From assembly GCA_945860135.1 (NCBI GenBank), contig CAMAPK010000008.1:1-64000 (forward strand): DNA of 64,000 nucleotides. The letters are read 5' to 3'. The notes beneath the pieces were generated by a model that saw only the letters and a list, made by a program, of their open reading frames with translations, was not told the origin of the DNA and did no database searches. The stretch is from Nitrosovibrio sp. Nv4. Its GTDB lineage: Bacteria; Pseudomonadota; Gammaproteobacteria; Burkholderiales; Nitrosomonadaceae. The translations under genes and the position numbers were made by a program. This document shows, in pieces, positions 18,440 to 27,972 of the stretch (its first letter is position 1; every line of letters begins with the position of its first letter).

Positions 18440-18607
18440 CGATATTCCAATAGGATAGCCCAGCGAGGATGCTCAAACGGGCAAGATTATCTCGGCTACT
18501 CCCGAGGCGGGTCTGTGGTGCCGGGTGATCGAGCCCACTTGCCCAGCGCAATTCAGCATACTGACGGTGCCGAACGCTTGTCCCAATCCTGATTTCCGAT
18601 TGTCCAC
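18440..18607 (-). ncRNA. Candidate structured RNA ahead of kdsC, possibly 6S RNA
   Basis: This non-coding stretch follows an extended -10 promoter and folds, read on the minus strand, into a long interrupted rod. Nested pairings are 18599-18602 with 18448-18451, 18586-18590 with 18452-18456, 18575-18578 with 18462-18465, 18555-18559 with 18469-18473, and 18538-18544 with 18479-18485 (GGGCAAG with CTTGCCC). A terminal hairpin, CTCGG-loop-CCGAG, sits at 18491-18506. About 165 bases, a rod with internal bubbles and a CTCGG/CCGAG hairpin in the middle resemble 6S RNA, which binds the sigma-70 holoenzyme. I could not test this against a covariance model; a folded kdsC leader is the alternative. 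Confidence 0.45.
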
Positions 18608-18777
18608 GGAAAAATTATACCAGAACTCAACTGTCACCCCCCAATGCGAGCAGGATCCTGCCTCCTAGCGCCGTCATCATCAGTGTTGCGATCACCAGAC
18701 GCCTTACTGGTGGCAGCGATGAAGGCCGCTTGAATAAAGGCTCTTCTCGCATTTGAAGCATTTTGTTCAAAGAGAAC
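18608..18777. other. Gap between the two divergent promoters, no supported gene
   Basis: This stretch lies between the leftward promoter of the kdsC leader and the rightward promoter of tRNA-Lys. One short reading frame covers part of it (18627-18812, minus) but has no ribosome binding site and no recognisable similarity, so I do not call it. Confidence 0.5.
18614..18622 (-). promoter_or_regulatory. Extended -10 promoter upstream of the kdsC leader RNA
   Basis: On the minus strand the sequence TGGTATAAT is a consensus -10 with the TGn extension. No good -35 lies at 17 bases (TTGGGG is present at 19). Transcription would start near 18607, about 168 bases before the kdsC start codon. Confidence 0.6.
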
Positions 18778-18806
18778 TTTTGTATCGGGGGGTGAATCGG
18801 TATAAT
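18778..18806 (+). promoter_or_regulatory. Promoter of tRNA-Lys
   Basis: TTTTGT at 18778-18783 and a perfect TATAAT at 18801-18806 are 17 bases apart. A GC-rich stretch lies immediately downstream of the start region, and the mature tRNA begins at 18818. Confidence 0.65.
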
Positions 18807-18817
18807 GCTCAACCTCC

Positions 18818-18893
18818 GGGTCGTTAGCTCAGCCGGTAGAGCAGCGGACTTTTAATCCGTTGGTCGCGAGTTCAAATCTCGCACGGCCTACCA
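18818..18893 (+). tRNA. tRNA-Lys (anticodon TTT)
   Basis: A 76-base cloverleaf with encoded CCA. Acceptor GGGTCGT pairs with ACGGCCT through two G-U pairs, the D arm has AGCTCAGCCGG, the anticodon loop CTTTTAA gives TTT for lysine, and the T arm has AGTTCAAATCT. It stands alone with its own promoter. Confidence 0.97.
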
Positions 18894-18952
18894 AACATGT
18901 CAGGGTCCGGTGAATTACCCGGGCCTTAGTCACCTCCATCACATACCCGAAC

Positions 18953-19939
18953 TTGAAAAGTTTGCCGTCCCCGTTGCCTTACGTTGCTCCAACCTGGCTG
19001 CCGGGGGGCAATGCGCAAACCATCTATCCCTATCTGCTGCCCGTGCCTCCGGTTGTTTACCGGCGCGAACGCTGGGAACTGGATGACGGGGACTTCATTG
19101 ATATCGACTGGCTGGACGGCACTGCTGGCACACCGCTGGTTGTATTGTTTCACGGACTTGAAGGCAGCTCGTGCAGTCATTATGTCCTGAGCATCATGGG
19201 GGCGCTGCGGGATCGTGGCTGGCGTGGCGCGGTCGTGCATTTTCGTGGCTGCTCCGGATCGCCCAATCGATTGCCGCGTGCTTATCACGCCGGAGATTCG
19301 GCAGAAATCGACTGGATATTACGCCGGATTAGCGACCAAAATGGGAAAGATAACTCCTCCGTTCCGCTCTACGTGGTCGGCGTATCGCTGGGTGGCAATG
19401 CTTTGCTGAAATGGCTTGGTGAGCAAGGCGATCAAGCTTGCCGGATACTCGCCGGCGCGGTAGCAGTTTCCGTTCCCCTGGACCTGGCAGCTGCCGGGCA
19501 AGCACTGGATGCTGGCTTCAACCGGCTCTACACCCGCCACTTTCTTGATACCCTGAAACTCAAGGCACTGGAAAAAATTGTTCGTTTCCCCGGCTTGTTT
19601 GACGCCACCGCATTAGCCGCTTGTACCTCGATATATCAATTCGACAACATTGTGACCGCGCCGCTGCACGGTTTTCGTAATACCGACGAATACTGGAGCC
19701 AATCCAGCAGCAAGCCATGGCTCAGGCATGTCCAAGTGCCCACGCTGGTCATCAATGCCCGCAATGATCCCTTCATGCCCGCCTCCGTGCTGCCGGCATA
19801 CGCTGACGTTTCATCTGCAGTCACCCTGGAATTCCCTGAACAGGGAGGACACGCCGGATTTCTGAATGCGCCGTTCCCCGGCAGGCTGACGTGGCTACCG
19901 GAAAGAATAATCAGCTTCTTCCGCAATCAGGTTGGCTGA
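18953..19939 (+). CDS. Alpha/beta hydrolase, YheT family
   Basis: A 328-residue protein like E. coli YheT. The order of motifs is clear: WLPGGNAQTI near the N-terminus, the oxyanion segment LFHGLEGSS, a nucleophile elbow GVSLGGNAL, an acid in NARNDPFMP and the histidine in GGHAGF. The natural substrate of the family is not settled; related proteins act on lipid or acyl esters. The start is uncertain: the frame opens at a TTG with no good ribosome binding site, although the N-terminal sequence fits the family. It is convergent with trhP. Confidence 0.88.
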   Translation: MKSLPSPLPYVAPTWLPGGNAQTIYPYLLPVPPVVYRRERWELDDGDFIDIDWLDGTAGTPLVVLFHGLEGSSCSHYVLSIMGALRDRGWRGAVVHFRGCSGSPNRLPRAYHAGDSAEIDWILRRISDQNGKDNSSVPLYVVGVSLGGNALLKWLGEQGDQACRILAGAVAVSVPLDLAAAGQALDAGFNRLYTRHFLDTLKLKALEKIVRFPGLFDATALAACTSIYQFDNIVTAPLHGFRNTDEYWSQSSSKPWLRHVQVPTLVINARNDPFMPASVLPAYADVSSAVTLEFPEQGGHAGFLNAPFPGRLTWLPERIISFFRNQVG

Positions 19940-19994
19940 AACACCGAGTTTCGACAACATTCTTTTCAAATATGGATCACATCTCTGCGCGCAA

Positions 19995-21374
19995 TTACAG
20001 TAGCCTTGCCACGAAAGCATTCTCGATGTTGCCCGTCAAAGGAATCTTGACCCGGTAGCCGCTACCCGGTGCAACTTCGACCGTTTCGCCATCAAGATTC
20101 TGCATGCGCGCAAGTTCGATCACTCTGTTGCCGGAAGGATGGATGATTTCCAGCCGGTCGCCCACCTGAAAACGGTTTTTCACCAGCACCTCGGCCATGC
20201 CGTTGGCCACATCGAGGCCGGTGATGTCGCCCACATACTGGCTGCGATTTGATTCCGAGTGCCCGCGCAGGTAGTTTTGCGTGTCGCTGGCGTGATGCCG
20301 CTGGTAGAAGCCGTCGGTATAGCCGCGATTAGCCAGCCCCTCCAGTTCGCCCAGCAGGGAAGGATCCAGAGGATTCCCTGCCACCGCATCATCTATTGCC
20401 TTGCGGTAAACCTGCGCGGTGCGGGCAACGTAATACACCGACTTGGTGCGGCCCTCGATTTTCAGCGAATCCACACCGATTCTGACCAGACGCTCGACAT
20501 GCTCCACCGCCCGCAGGTCTTTGGAATTCATGATGTAAGTGCCATGCTCGTCTTCCATGATGGGCAGCAACTGGCCGGGGCGCTCTTTCTCCTCGATCAG
20601 ATAAACCTGATCGGCGGCAGGATGGCGTTTGATTTTGTCACCGCCACTTTCACTGGCGGCCAGACCCACTTGTCCGTTTGCTTGCATCAGCGCCTGACTG
20701 AAATCGAAATCAATTTTTTGTACATGCCGTATGTCGCCGCTGGCATCTTCTTCGGCCGGTTTAACCTTGTAATCCCAGCGGCAGGAATTGGTGCAGGTGC
20801 CCTGGTTTGGATCGCGATGATTGAAATAGCCTGACAGCAGGCAGCGCCCGGAATAAGCGATGCATAATGCGCCGTGGACAAATACTTCCAGCTCCATGTC
20901 GGGGCACAACTGGCGGATTTGCTCGACCTCATCAAGCGACAATTCACGTGACAGAATTACCCGCGTCAACCCCATTTTCTGCCAGAACTTTACCCCCGCG
21001 TAATTCACCGTATTGGCCTGGACGGAAAGATGTATCGGCACTTCCGGCCACTTCTCCCGCACCAACATGATGAGTCCGGGGTCGGCCATGATCAGCGCAT
21101 CCGGTCGCATCGCAATCACCGGCTCCATGTCAGCCAGATAAGTCTTCACTTTTGCATTGTGCGGAATGATGTTGCTGGCAACGAGAAATTTCTTGCCCAT
21201 GGCGTGCGCTTCGGCGATACCCGTGCGCAACTGCTCCAAGCCGAATTCATTGTTGCGGGCACGCATGGAATAACGCGGCTGCCCGGCATAAACCGCATCC
21301 GCACCAAAGGCGTAGGCGGCACGCATTTTGTCGAGTGAACCAGCAGGGAGTAAAAGTTCGGGGGCTTTCAACAT
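19995..21374 (-). CDS. trhP: U32-family tRNA hydroxylation protein TrhP (YegQ)
   Basis: A 459-residue protein of the peptidase U32 group, closest to YegQ/TrhP (453 residues in E. coli). TrhP is needed for prephenate-dependent formation of 5-hydroxyuridine at tRNA position 34; protease activity is doubtful for this branch. Visible features are the start ELLLPAGSLDKM, the VFVHGALCIAYSGRC motif and a cysteine-rich stretch GTCTNSCRW, which suit iron-sulfur binding. The C-terminal quarter is a small barrel domain. It is divergent from dnaE, with about 110 bases between starts. Confidence 0.9.
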   Translation of the reverse strand: MLKAPELLLPAGSLDKMRAAYAFGADAVYAGQPRYSMRARNNEFGLEQLRTGIAEAHAMGKKFLVASNIIPHNAKVKTYLADMEPVIAMRPDALIMADPGLIMLVREKWPEVPIHLSVQANTVNYAGVKFWQKMGLTRVILSRELSLDEVEQIRQLCPDMELEVFVHGALCIAYSGRCLLSGYFNHRDPNQGTCTNSCRWDYKVKPAEEDASGDIRHVQKIDFDFSQALMQANGQVGLAASESGGDKIKRHPAADQVYLIEEKERPGQLLPIMEDEHGTYIMNSKDLRAVEHVERLVRIGVDSLKIEGRTKSVYYVARTAQVYRKAIDDAVAGNPLDPSLLGELEGLANRGYTDGFYQRHHASDTQNYLRGHSESNRSQYVGDITGLDVANGMAEVLVKNRFQVGDRLEIIHPSGNRVIELARMQNLDGETVEVAPGSGYRVKIPLTGNIENAFVARLL

Positions 21375-21486
21375 GGTGTAGAATTAAAAATGATTTTTAA
21401 CGTTTGGTGCTGAGTTTGCAGTCAGGTCACGAAATCGAATTTAACCGCAACTAAATACAGAACACTCGGCACCGAATTGTAACACC

Positions 21487-24400
21487 ATGCCCGCCACTCC
21501 CACTTTCATCCACCTGCGCCTGCACAGCGAGTATTCCATCGTTGACGGCATCGTGCGCATCGACGCTGCGGTGGCAAAAACGGTGGCCGACAGCATGCCG
21601 GCACTGGCGCTGACCGATCTCTCCAACTTGTTCGGCATGGTGAAGTTTTACCAGGCGACGCGTGACAAGGGGATAAAACCGATCATAGGCTGCGACGTCT
21701 GGATCACTAACGAAACCGACCGTGACAAGCCCGCACGCCTGTTGCTGCTGTGTCAGTCCTACCCTGGCTACCTGCTGTTGTGCCGCCTGCTGTCGCGCGC
21801 TTACCGTGAGAATCAGCACCGCGGACGACCCGAGATCCGAAAATCCTGGTTTAACCAAAACGAAAGTGGAACAGATGGATTAATCGCCTTGTCCGGTGCG
21901 CATCTTGGCGATATCGGCCTGGCCTTGGCGCAAAGCAATCTGGTTCAAGCCGAAGTGCTGGCACGAGAATGGGCGCAACTGTTCCCCGAACGCTTTTATA
22001 TTGAAGTGCAGCGCGTCGGCTCCGCCAATGAAGAGGCTCTGGTGCAGCGTTCACTGGTGCTGGCATCAACCCTGCATCTGCCGGTAGTGGCGACACAACC
22101 GGTGCAGTTTCTGAGTCCTGACGATTACAAGGCACACGAGGCGCGGGTATGCATCGCCGAGGGCTACGTGCTGGGCGACCGCCGCCGCCCAAAGAATTTC
22201 ACTGAACGGCAGTATTTCAAGACCCAGGCAGAAATGGCCGAGCTATTCGCCGACATTCCGGCGGCACTCGCCAACAGCGTGGAAATCGCCAAGCGCTGCA
22301 ATCTCATCCTGGAGCTGGGCGTCAACCGCCTGCCACTGTTCCCTACTCCGCATAACGAAAGCCTGGAGCAATATCTGCATGATCAAGCTCTGACAGGCCT
22401 GGAAGAGCGCATGCAGGTACTCTTCCCTGATGCTGCCGGGCGCAGTGCGCAAATCCCGAGATATCGTGCACGACTTGATTTCGAGGTGTCCACCATCATC
22501 CAGATGGGATTCGCCGGATATTTTCTGATCGTCGCCGATTTCATCAACTGGGCCAAGCACAACGGAGTGCCGGTAGGTCCGGGGCGAGGCTCCGGCGCGG
22601 GCTCTCTGGTTGCATATTCTCTCGGCATTACTGACCTGGACCCCCTACGTTACGATTTGCTGTTCGAGCGCTTCCTCAATCCGGAGCGGGTATCCATGCC
22701 TGACTTTGATATCGATTTCTGCCAGGACGGACGGGAACATGTGATCGAATACGTGAAACAGAAATATGGTGCCGAGAGCGTTTCACAAATCGTCACTTTC
22801 GGCACCATGGCGGCAAAAGCTGTAGTACGGGATGTCGGGCGGGTGCTGGACCTGCCTTACAACTTTGTCGATCAACTGGCGAAGTTGGTGCCATTTGAAC
22901 TCGGCATGACCCTAAAAAAAGCGCGGGAAATAGAGCCACAATTGAACCAACGCGTGCAACAGGAGGAGGGAGTGCGTGACCTGCTGGAACTGGCTGAACG
23001 CCTGGAGGGGATTGCCCGCAATGTCGGGACCCACGCTGGCGGGGTGCTGATTGCGTCGGGGAAAATTACGGATTTTTGCCCGATCTACTGCGCGGAATCA
23101 GGCAATTCGGCAGTAAGCCAGTTGGACAAAGACGATGTAGAAAAAATCGGCTTGGTGAAATTCGATTTCCTGGGACTGCGCACCCTGACCATACTTGACT
23201 GGACCGTCAGGTACATCAGGCAACGGGATGCCGGGAGAAGAAAACAAGAGATCGATCCTAGCAAAACCGATGCTGGTCAGGATGCTACTCAGCCCGAAAT
23301 TGCAGATTCTGCACTCTTCCGCCTGGAGAATCTTCCTCTGGACGATCCCGCTACTTACGCGCTGTTGCGGCAAGGCAACGCCGTGGGAGTGTTCCAGTTT
23401 GAATCGCGCGGCATGAAAGATCTGCTGCAGAAGGCCAAACCCGACTGTTTCGAAGATATCATCGCGCTGGTTGCGTTGTATCGCCCAGGGCCGATGGACT
23501 TGATCCCTGAATTTACAGAACGTAAACATGGCAAGCGGGTGGATTACCTTGATCCGCGCTTGCAACCCATACTCGGCCCCACTTACGGCGTGATGATTTA
23601 CCAGGAACAGGTGATGCAAATCGCCCAGGTGATAGGCGGTTATAGTCTGGGCAGCGCCGACCTGCTGCGACGGGCGATGGGCAAGAAAAAGGTCGAGGAA
23701 ATGGCGCAGCAACGCGATATCTTTGTTGCCGGTGCAATCAAGAACGATTTGTCTGAACGCAAAGCGGCAGAGCTTTTTGGTTTGATGGAAAAGTTCGCGG
23801 GCTACGGTTTCAATAAATCGCACGCAGCGGCTTATGCCTTGATTGCATTTCAGACCGCCTACCTCAAGACACATTACCCGGCGGAATTCATGGCCGCCAC
23901 CCTGTCAGCCGACATGGACGACACTGACAAAGTACACTCATTCTTTGAGGATGGTATTACCAACGGCCTCACCATCTTGCCGCCCGACGTTAACCTGTCC
24001 GGTTATCGCTTCGTGCCGATGGACGAAAAAACCATCCGCTATGGCTTGGGAGCAATAAAGGGAACGGGTGAGTCGGCGATAATCTCCATTATCAAGGCGC
24101 GTGATCAGGATGGACCCTACACCGATTTATTTGATTTCTGCCGCCGGGTGGATAAGCGCATCGTTAACCGCCGCGTGGTGGAATCACTCATCCGTGCCGG
24201 CGCATTTGACTCCGTCAACACTCACCGTGCAAGTCTGCTGGCGTCGGTCGGTATCGCACTGGAATCTGCCGAACAGATCAGCCGTACCGCCAACCAGGTG
24301 AGTTTATTCGGCGAAGGCGACGGGGCAGCAGAACAGCCCCATCTGGTTGAGGTGCCGCAATGGCTGGAGAAGGAGAAATTGCAGAACGAGAAACTGGCGC

Positions 24401-25044
24401 TGGGATTTTATTTAAGTGGTCACCCGTTTAATGCTTATGCGGATGAGTTGCAGCATTTCGTGCGCACCCGGCTCGACCGGTTATATCCCCAGAAGGAACC
24501 GCAACTTCTGGCAGGTGTCGTCTACGCCATCCGCACACAGATGACTCGGCGGGGCAAGATGGGGGTGGTCGTGCTGGATGATGGTCATGCACGGGTAGAG
24601 ATGGTGGTGTACAACGAACTGTTTGAGTCCCTTCGCAATTGGCTGAAAGAAGACCAATTGCTGCTGGCCGAGGTCAAGGTAAGCAGCAGAGGGGGCGAGG
24701 AGGAAAACGGCGGTGGGCTGCGCATTATCGCTGACAAATTGTATGATCTCGCTGATGCCCGCTCACGCCATGCCAAGAGTGTGAAACTCCACTGCAATGG
24801 GTTGGCAAACGCCGGCAAACTTAAAGAGTTGCTCGCACCCTACCGTAGCACTGGCAATCCGGGAAGTCTTGATAACAGCGGTGGTGACAACCGTTGCTAT
24901 TGTCCGGTAGCGGTGGTTTACCGCAACCAGGATGCAGTGTGTGAACTCGAGTTGGGTGATGCCTGGCGTGTGAGTCTGCACGATAACCTGCTGCAATCGC
25001 TGTCAGCCCATTTCCAGACGGAAAATGTCAGGGTGATTTACTGA
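21487..25044 (+). CDS. dnaE: DNA polymerase III alpha subunit
   Basis: The 1185-residue replicative polymerase catalytic subunit of the DnaE1 type. An N-terminal PHP domain (HLRLHSEYS) is followed by the palm, where Asp406 and Asp408 in PDFDIDF and Asp560 in KFDFLGLRT form the metal-binding triad. GRGSGAGSLVAY is the PHP-palm linked conserved loop. A helix-hairpin-helix and an OB domain lie toward the C-terminus (about residues 1000-1080). Length compares with 1160 in E. coli. The gene stands alone between trhP and rplM. Confidence 0.97.
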   Translation: MPATPTFIHLRLHSEYSIVDGIVRIDAAVAKTVADSMPALALTDLSNLFGMVKFYQATRDKGIKPIIGCDVWITNETDRDKPARLLLLCQSYPGYLLLCRLLSRAYRENQHRGRPEIRKSWFNQNESGTDGLIALSGAHLGDIGLALAQSNLVQAEVLAREWAQLFPERFYIEVQRVGSANEEALVQRSLVLASTLHLPVVATQPVQFLSPDDYKAHEARVCIAEGYVLGDRRRPKNFTERQYFKTQAEMAELFADIPAALANSVEIAKRCNLILELGVNRLPLFPTPHNESLEQYLHDQALTGLEERMQVLFPDAAGRSAQIPRYRARLDFEVSTIIQMGFAGYFLIVADFINWAKHNGVPVGPGRGSGAGSLVAYSLGITDLDPLRYDLLFERFLNPERVSMPDFDIDFCQDGREHVIEYVKQKYGAESVSQIVTFGTMAAKAVVRDVGRVLDLPYNFVDQLAKLVPFELGMTLKKAREIEPQLNQRVQQEEGVRDLLELAERLEGIARNVGTHAGGVLIASGKITDFCPIYCAESGNSAVSQLDKDDVEKIGLVKFDFLGLRTLTILDWTVRYIRQRDAGRRKQEIDPSKTDAGQDATQPEIADSALFRLENLPLDDPATYALLRQGNAVGVFQFESRGMKDLLQKAKPDCFEDIIALVALYRPGPMDLIPEFTERKHGKRVDYLDPRLQPILGPTYGVMIYQEQVMQIAQVIGGYSLGSADLLRRAMGKKKVEEMAQQRDIFVAGAIKNDLSERKAAELFGLMEKFAGYGFNKSHAAAYALIAFQTAYLKTHYPAEFMAATLSADMDDTDKVHSFFEDGITNGLTILPPDVNLSGYRFVPMDEKTIRYGLGAIKGTGESAIISIIKARDQDGPYTDLFDFCRRVDKRIVNRRVVESLIRAGAFDSVNTHRASLLASVGIALESAEQISRTANQVSLFGEGDGAAEQPHLVEVPQWLEKEKLQNEKLALGFYLSGHPFNAYADELQHFVRTRLDRLYPQKEPQLLAGVVYAIRTQMTRRGKMGVVVLDDGHARVEMVVYNELFESLRNWLKEDQLLLAEVKVSSRGGEEENGGGLRIIADKLYDLADARSRHAKSVKLHCNGLANAGKLKELLAPYRSTGNPGSLDNSGGDNRCYCPVAVVYRNQDAVCELELGDAWRVSLHDNLLQSLSAHFQTENVRVIY

Positions 25045-25105
25045 TGGGGCCAGCATTGGTCATGAGCGCAGCACCAAGCATCCGGGCCAAAAAACGGGGT
25101 AGTGT

Positions 25106-25134
25106 TTGACATTCACTCGGGTCTGGCATAGAAT
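25106..25134 (+). promoter_or_regulatory. Strong promoter of rplM-rpsI
   Basis: A perfect TTGACA at 25106-25111 and TAGAAT at 25129-25134 are 17 bases apart. The first gene starts at 25168. Confidence 0.8.
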
Positions 25135-25167
25135 TTGCGGCTTTCTTTGAACATGCAGGCAGGCTTT

Positions 25168-25602
25168 GTGAAAACCTTTTCAGCTAAACCACATGAAGTA
25201 ACCCACGACTGGTTCGTGATCGATGCAACCGACAAGGTGCTGGGCCGTCTCGCGGCCGAAATCGCACACCGTCTGCGCGGAAAACATAAGCCGATATTCA
25301 CTCCCCACGTGGACACCGGTGATTTTATCGTCGTAGTCAATGTCGATAAGCTGCGAGTAACCGGAAACAAGGCGGAAGATAAAATATACTACCGGCACAG
25401 CGGCTACCCTGGTGGCATTTACCAGACTAATTTCACTAAAATGCATGCGCGCTTTCCGGGGCGGCCATTGGAGAAAGCAGTCAAGGGCATGCTGCCTAAG
25501 GGCCCGCTAGGCTACGCCATGCTGAAGAAGCTGAAGGTTTATGCCGGCGCCACCCACCCCCACGCGGCGCAGCAACCGCGACAACTCGAGGTCAGAGCTT
25601 AA
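25168..25602 (+). CDS. rplM: 50S ribosomal protein L13
   Basis: A 144-residue early-assembly protein of the large subunit. The chosen GTG start gives [11 protein letters not shown], matching the E. coli N-terminus; a longer frame from 25135 would add 11 residues and start at the promoter. Conserved stretches include [21 protein letters not shown] and [11 protein letters not shown]. It forms the standard two-gene operon with rpsI, 3 bases away, ended by the terminator at 26017-26050. Confidence 0.96.
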   Translation: MKTFSAKPHEVTHDWFVIDATDKVLGRLAAEIAHRLRGKHKPIFTPHVDTGDFIVVVNVDKLRVTGNKAEDKIYYRHSGYPGGIYQTNFTKMHARFPGRPLEKAVKGMLPKGPLGYAMLKKLKVYAGATHPHAAQQPRQLEVRA

Positions 25603-25605
25603 TAT

Positions 25606-25998
25606 ATGAGTACAAATTATAACTATGGTACCGGCCGGCGCAAAAGCGCGGTAGCACGGGTATTCCTCAAACCCGGAAAAGGTGCGATTACGGTCAATGA
25701 CAAGCCGGTGGATGAATATTTTTCCCGCGAAACTGGTCGCATGGTGGTTCGTCAACCGCTGGAATTAACCGGCAATCTTGCGACCTTCGACATCATGATC
25801 AATATCCACGGCGGTGGCGAATCAGGCCAGGCTGGAGCAGTACGCCACGGCATCACTCGGGCGTTGATTGATTTCGACGCTACGCTCAAACCCGTATTGA
25901 GCAAAGCTGGGCTGGTCACGCGCGATGCGCGTGAGGTAGAGCGGAAAAAAGTCGGTCTGCGCAAGGCGCGTCGGCGCAAGCAGTTTTCCAAGCGATAA
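25606..25998 (+). CDS. rpsI: 30S ribosomal protein S9
   Basis: A 130-residue protein of the small subunit; its C-terminal tail reaches the P-site tRNA. It begins with the usual [13 protein letters not shown] motif and ends in the conserved RRRKQFSKR, whose terminal arginine is the tRNA contact. Exact family length. Only three bases separate it from rplM. Confidence 0.98.
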   Translation: MSTNYNYGTGRRKSAVARVFLKPGKGAITVNDKPVDEYFSRETGRMVVRQPLELTGNLATFDIMINIHGGGESGQAGAVRHGITRALIDFDATLKPVLSKAGLVTRDAREVERKKVGLRKARRRKQFSKR

Positions 25999-26016
25999 AT
26001 TTTTCGCATATACCGG

Positions 26017-26050
26017 AAAAGCCGCCCGCTTCTGGCGGCTTTTTTGTTTG
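26017..26050 (+). terminator. Rho-independent terminator of rplM-rpsI
   Basis: AAGCCGCC pairs with GGCGGCTT around a 7-base loop (26027-26033), extended by four A-T pairs, and a run of T follows. It lies 20 bases after the rpsI stop. Confidence 0.88.
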
Positions 26051-26149
26051 TTGCTTATAATCGGCGGACTGATTCTTTCCTGCAAGGCGTGCAAGACCGG
26101 CAGAATACCGCATGAACGCTGTTCACCCCCGCAAAACCATGGAGACTCC

Positions 26150-27178
26150 ATGATCAAAGTTGGCATCGTTGGCGGAACCGGATACACCGGCGTCGAGTTG
26201 TTACGCATTCTATCGCAGCACCCTGAGGTGCAGATACAGGCAATCACCTCGCGCCAGGAAGCCGGTGTGGCCGTGGCAGATCTATTTCCCAGTTTGCGTG
26301 GGCGGGTGGCGCTCAAATTTTGTGACCCGGCCGAAGCTGCGCTGGAGGACTGTGCCGTAGTGTTCTTCGCCACGCCCAATGGCATTGCCATGCAACAGGT
26401 CAGATCGTTACTCGACGCAGGAGTGCGGGTGATAGATCTGGCTGCCGATTTCCGCATTAAGGATGTGGCGGTATGGGAGAAATGGTACGGCATGCCCCAT
26501 GCCTGTCCGGAACTGGTGGCAGAGGCTGTCTATGGTCTGCCTGAGATCCATCGCGACAGGATCAGGAAAGCACGGTTGGTAGCGAATCCCGGCTGCTATC
26601 CCACTGCGGTGCAACTGGGTTTTCTTCCCTTGATTGAAGCTGGCATAGTCGATGTGGATCATCTTGTCGCCGATGTGAAATCCGGCGTTTCCGGTGCGGG
26701 ACGTAAGGCAGAAGTACCCACGTTGTTTTCCGAAGCTTCTGACAATTTCAAGGCTTATGGGGTACCGGGTCACCGTCATCTGCCAGAAATCAGACAAGGG
26801 CTGTCCAACATGGCAGCAAAGCCGGTCGGACTTACGTTCGTACCGCATCTCACCCCAATGATCCGGGGCATACACGCCACACTCTATGCCAGACTTACCA
26901 CGAATACTGATTTACAGACCCTGTTTGAACAGCGTTATGCCAACGAACCGTTTGTTGACGTGCTTCCTGCGGGCAGTCATCCCGAAACCCGCTCGGTGCG
27001 CGGCTCCAATCTCTGCCGCATTGCGGTGCATCGGCCTCAGGGAGGCGACACGGTAGTGGTATTATCGGTAACGGATAATCTGGTCAAGGGCGCGGCGGGA
27101 CAAGCGGTGCAGAATATGAATCTCATGTTTGGTTTACCGGAAACGCTTGCCATCGATCATGCTCCATTGCTGCCTTAA
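26150..27178 (+). CDS. argC: N-acetyl-gamma-glutamyl-phosphate reductase
   Basis: A 342-residue NADPH-dependent enzyme of arginine biosynthesis that makes N-acetylglutamate semialdehyde. The nucleotide site [11 protein letters not shown] is at the N-terminus and the catalytic cysteine is Cys149 in NPGCYPTA. Family length and end-to-end conservation indicate the long (type 1) ArgC. The ATG has GGAGA five bases before it; the longer upstream frame would run through the rpsI terminator. No other arg gene is nearby, so it probably has its own promoter. Confidence 0.96.
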   Translation: MIKVGIVGGTGYTGVELLRILSQHPEVQIQAITSRQEAGVAVADLFPSLRGRVALKFCDPAEAALEDCAVVFFATPNGIAMQQVRSLLDAGVRVIDLAADFRIKDVAVWEKWYGMPHACPELVAEAVYGLPEIHRDRIRKARLVANPGCYPTAVQLGFLPLIEAGIVDVDHLVADVKSGVSGAGRKAEVPTLFSEASDNFKAYGVPGHRHLPEIRQGLSNMAAKPVGLTFVPHLTPMIRGIHATLYARLTTNTDLQTLFEQRYANEPFVDVLPAGSHPETRSVRGSNLCRIAVHRPQGGDTVVVLSVTDNLVKGAAGQAVQNMNLMFGLPETLAIDHAPLLP

Positions 27179-27207
27179 ATACGCTGCCAGCGCCTCAGCA
27201 TAGCCTG

Positions 27208-27960
27208 ATGGTAATAATTAAATCTCTCAAAAGAAAATTTGGCATATCCGCGCCGCGAGTGGCGGTGCGTCCACATTTTCCATGGTACCTGCGGTGGCTG
27301 GCAATTGCTGTCGTTGCCGGGTTGGCACTGGTACTGGGGCTATCCTTGGGCATATATGATGCCGGGCGCAAGTTTGCAAATTTTGACATGAATGGAGTAA
27401 CCCAGGAACTGGATCGACTGTCTAAATCGAACATGCAGTTACAGCAGGATAATGAAGCGCTGCGCATAGGAGCAATCGGGCTTGAACGCCGTGCACAAAT
27501 GGAACTTGCTGCGCGCGACGATCTTGTCAAGCAGGTCAAGACTCTGGGGAATGAGAACACTCAACTGAAGGAGGATCTGGCTTTCCTCCAGACCTTCATG
27601 TCAGGTAGCGGAATGGCGGGCGATGGGGTTTCCATATACCATTTCAAACTGGTACGGGGGCAATCCCCTGGAGAATATCACTACAGCCTGCTGCTGGTGC
27701 AGGGCAAGCAGCGCACCAAAGATTTTCAGGGCAATCTGGAATTCACAGTCAATTTGCGGCAGAATGGGGGCAAGGTGACCATGCCTCTTCCTGGCGACGA
27801 CGCTTCAAAGACAACTAATGTCAGCTTCAAGTTTTACCAGCGAGTGGAGAAAAGCTTCCGATTACAACCAGACACTGTAGTGGAAAGCCTGCAGGTACGG
27901 GTGTTCGAAAACGGTACAGCGCAATCGAAGTTAACGCAAGTCGTGAATCTACCCTCGTAA
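27208..27960 (+). CDS. DUF6776-type membrane protein with coiled coil
   Basis: A 250-residue protein with one membrane helix at about 28-50, a coiled-coil region at about 62-120 (DRLSKSNMQLQQDNEAL and ERRAQMELAARDDLVKQV) and a periplasmic globular domain. The overall pattern matches the betaproteobacterial DUF6776 family, which has no established function. It lies between argC and the bactofilin gene, 12 bases before the latter, so a joint role at the envelope or cytoskeleton is plausible. Function is not assigned. Confidence 0.75.
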   Translation: MVIIKSLKRKFGISAPRVAVRPHFPWYLRWLAIAVVAGLALVLGLSLGIYDAGRKFANFDMNGVTQELDRLSKSNMQLQQDNEALRIGAIGLERRAQMELAARDDLVKQVKTLGNENTQLKEDLAFLQTFMSGSGMAGDGVSIYHFKLVRGQSPGEYHYSLLLVQGKQRTKDFQGNLEFTVNLRQNGGKVTMPLPGDDASKTTNVSFKFYQRVEKSFRLQPDTVVESLQVRVFENGTAQSKLTQVVNLPS

Positions 27961-27972
27961 AGGAGGAAGAAA

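Noticed and set aside
18627-18812. 61-residue minus-strand frame with a hydrophobic segment
   Set aside because: No ribosome binding site, begins within the tRNA-Lys promoter region and ends at the promoter of the kdsC leader; no recognisable homologue.
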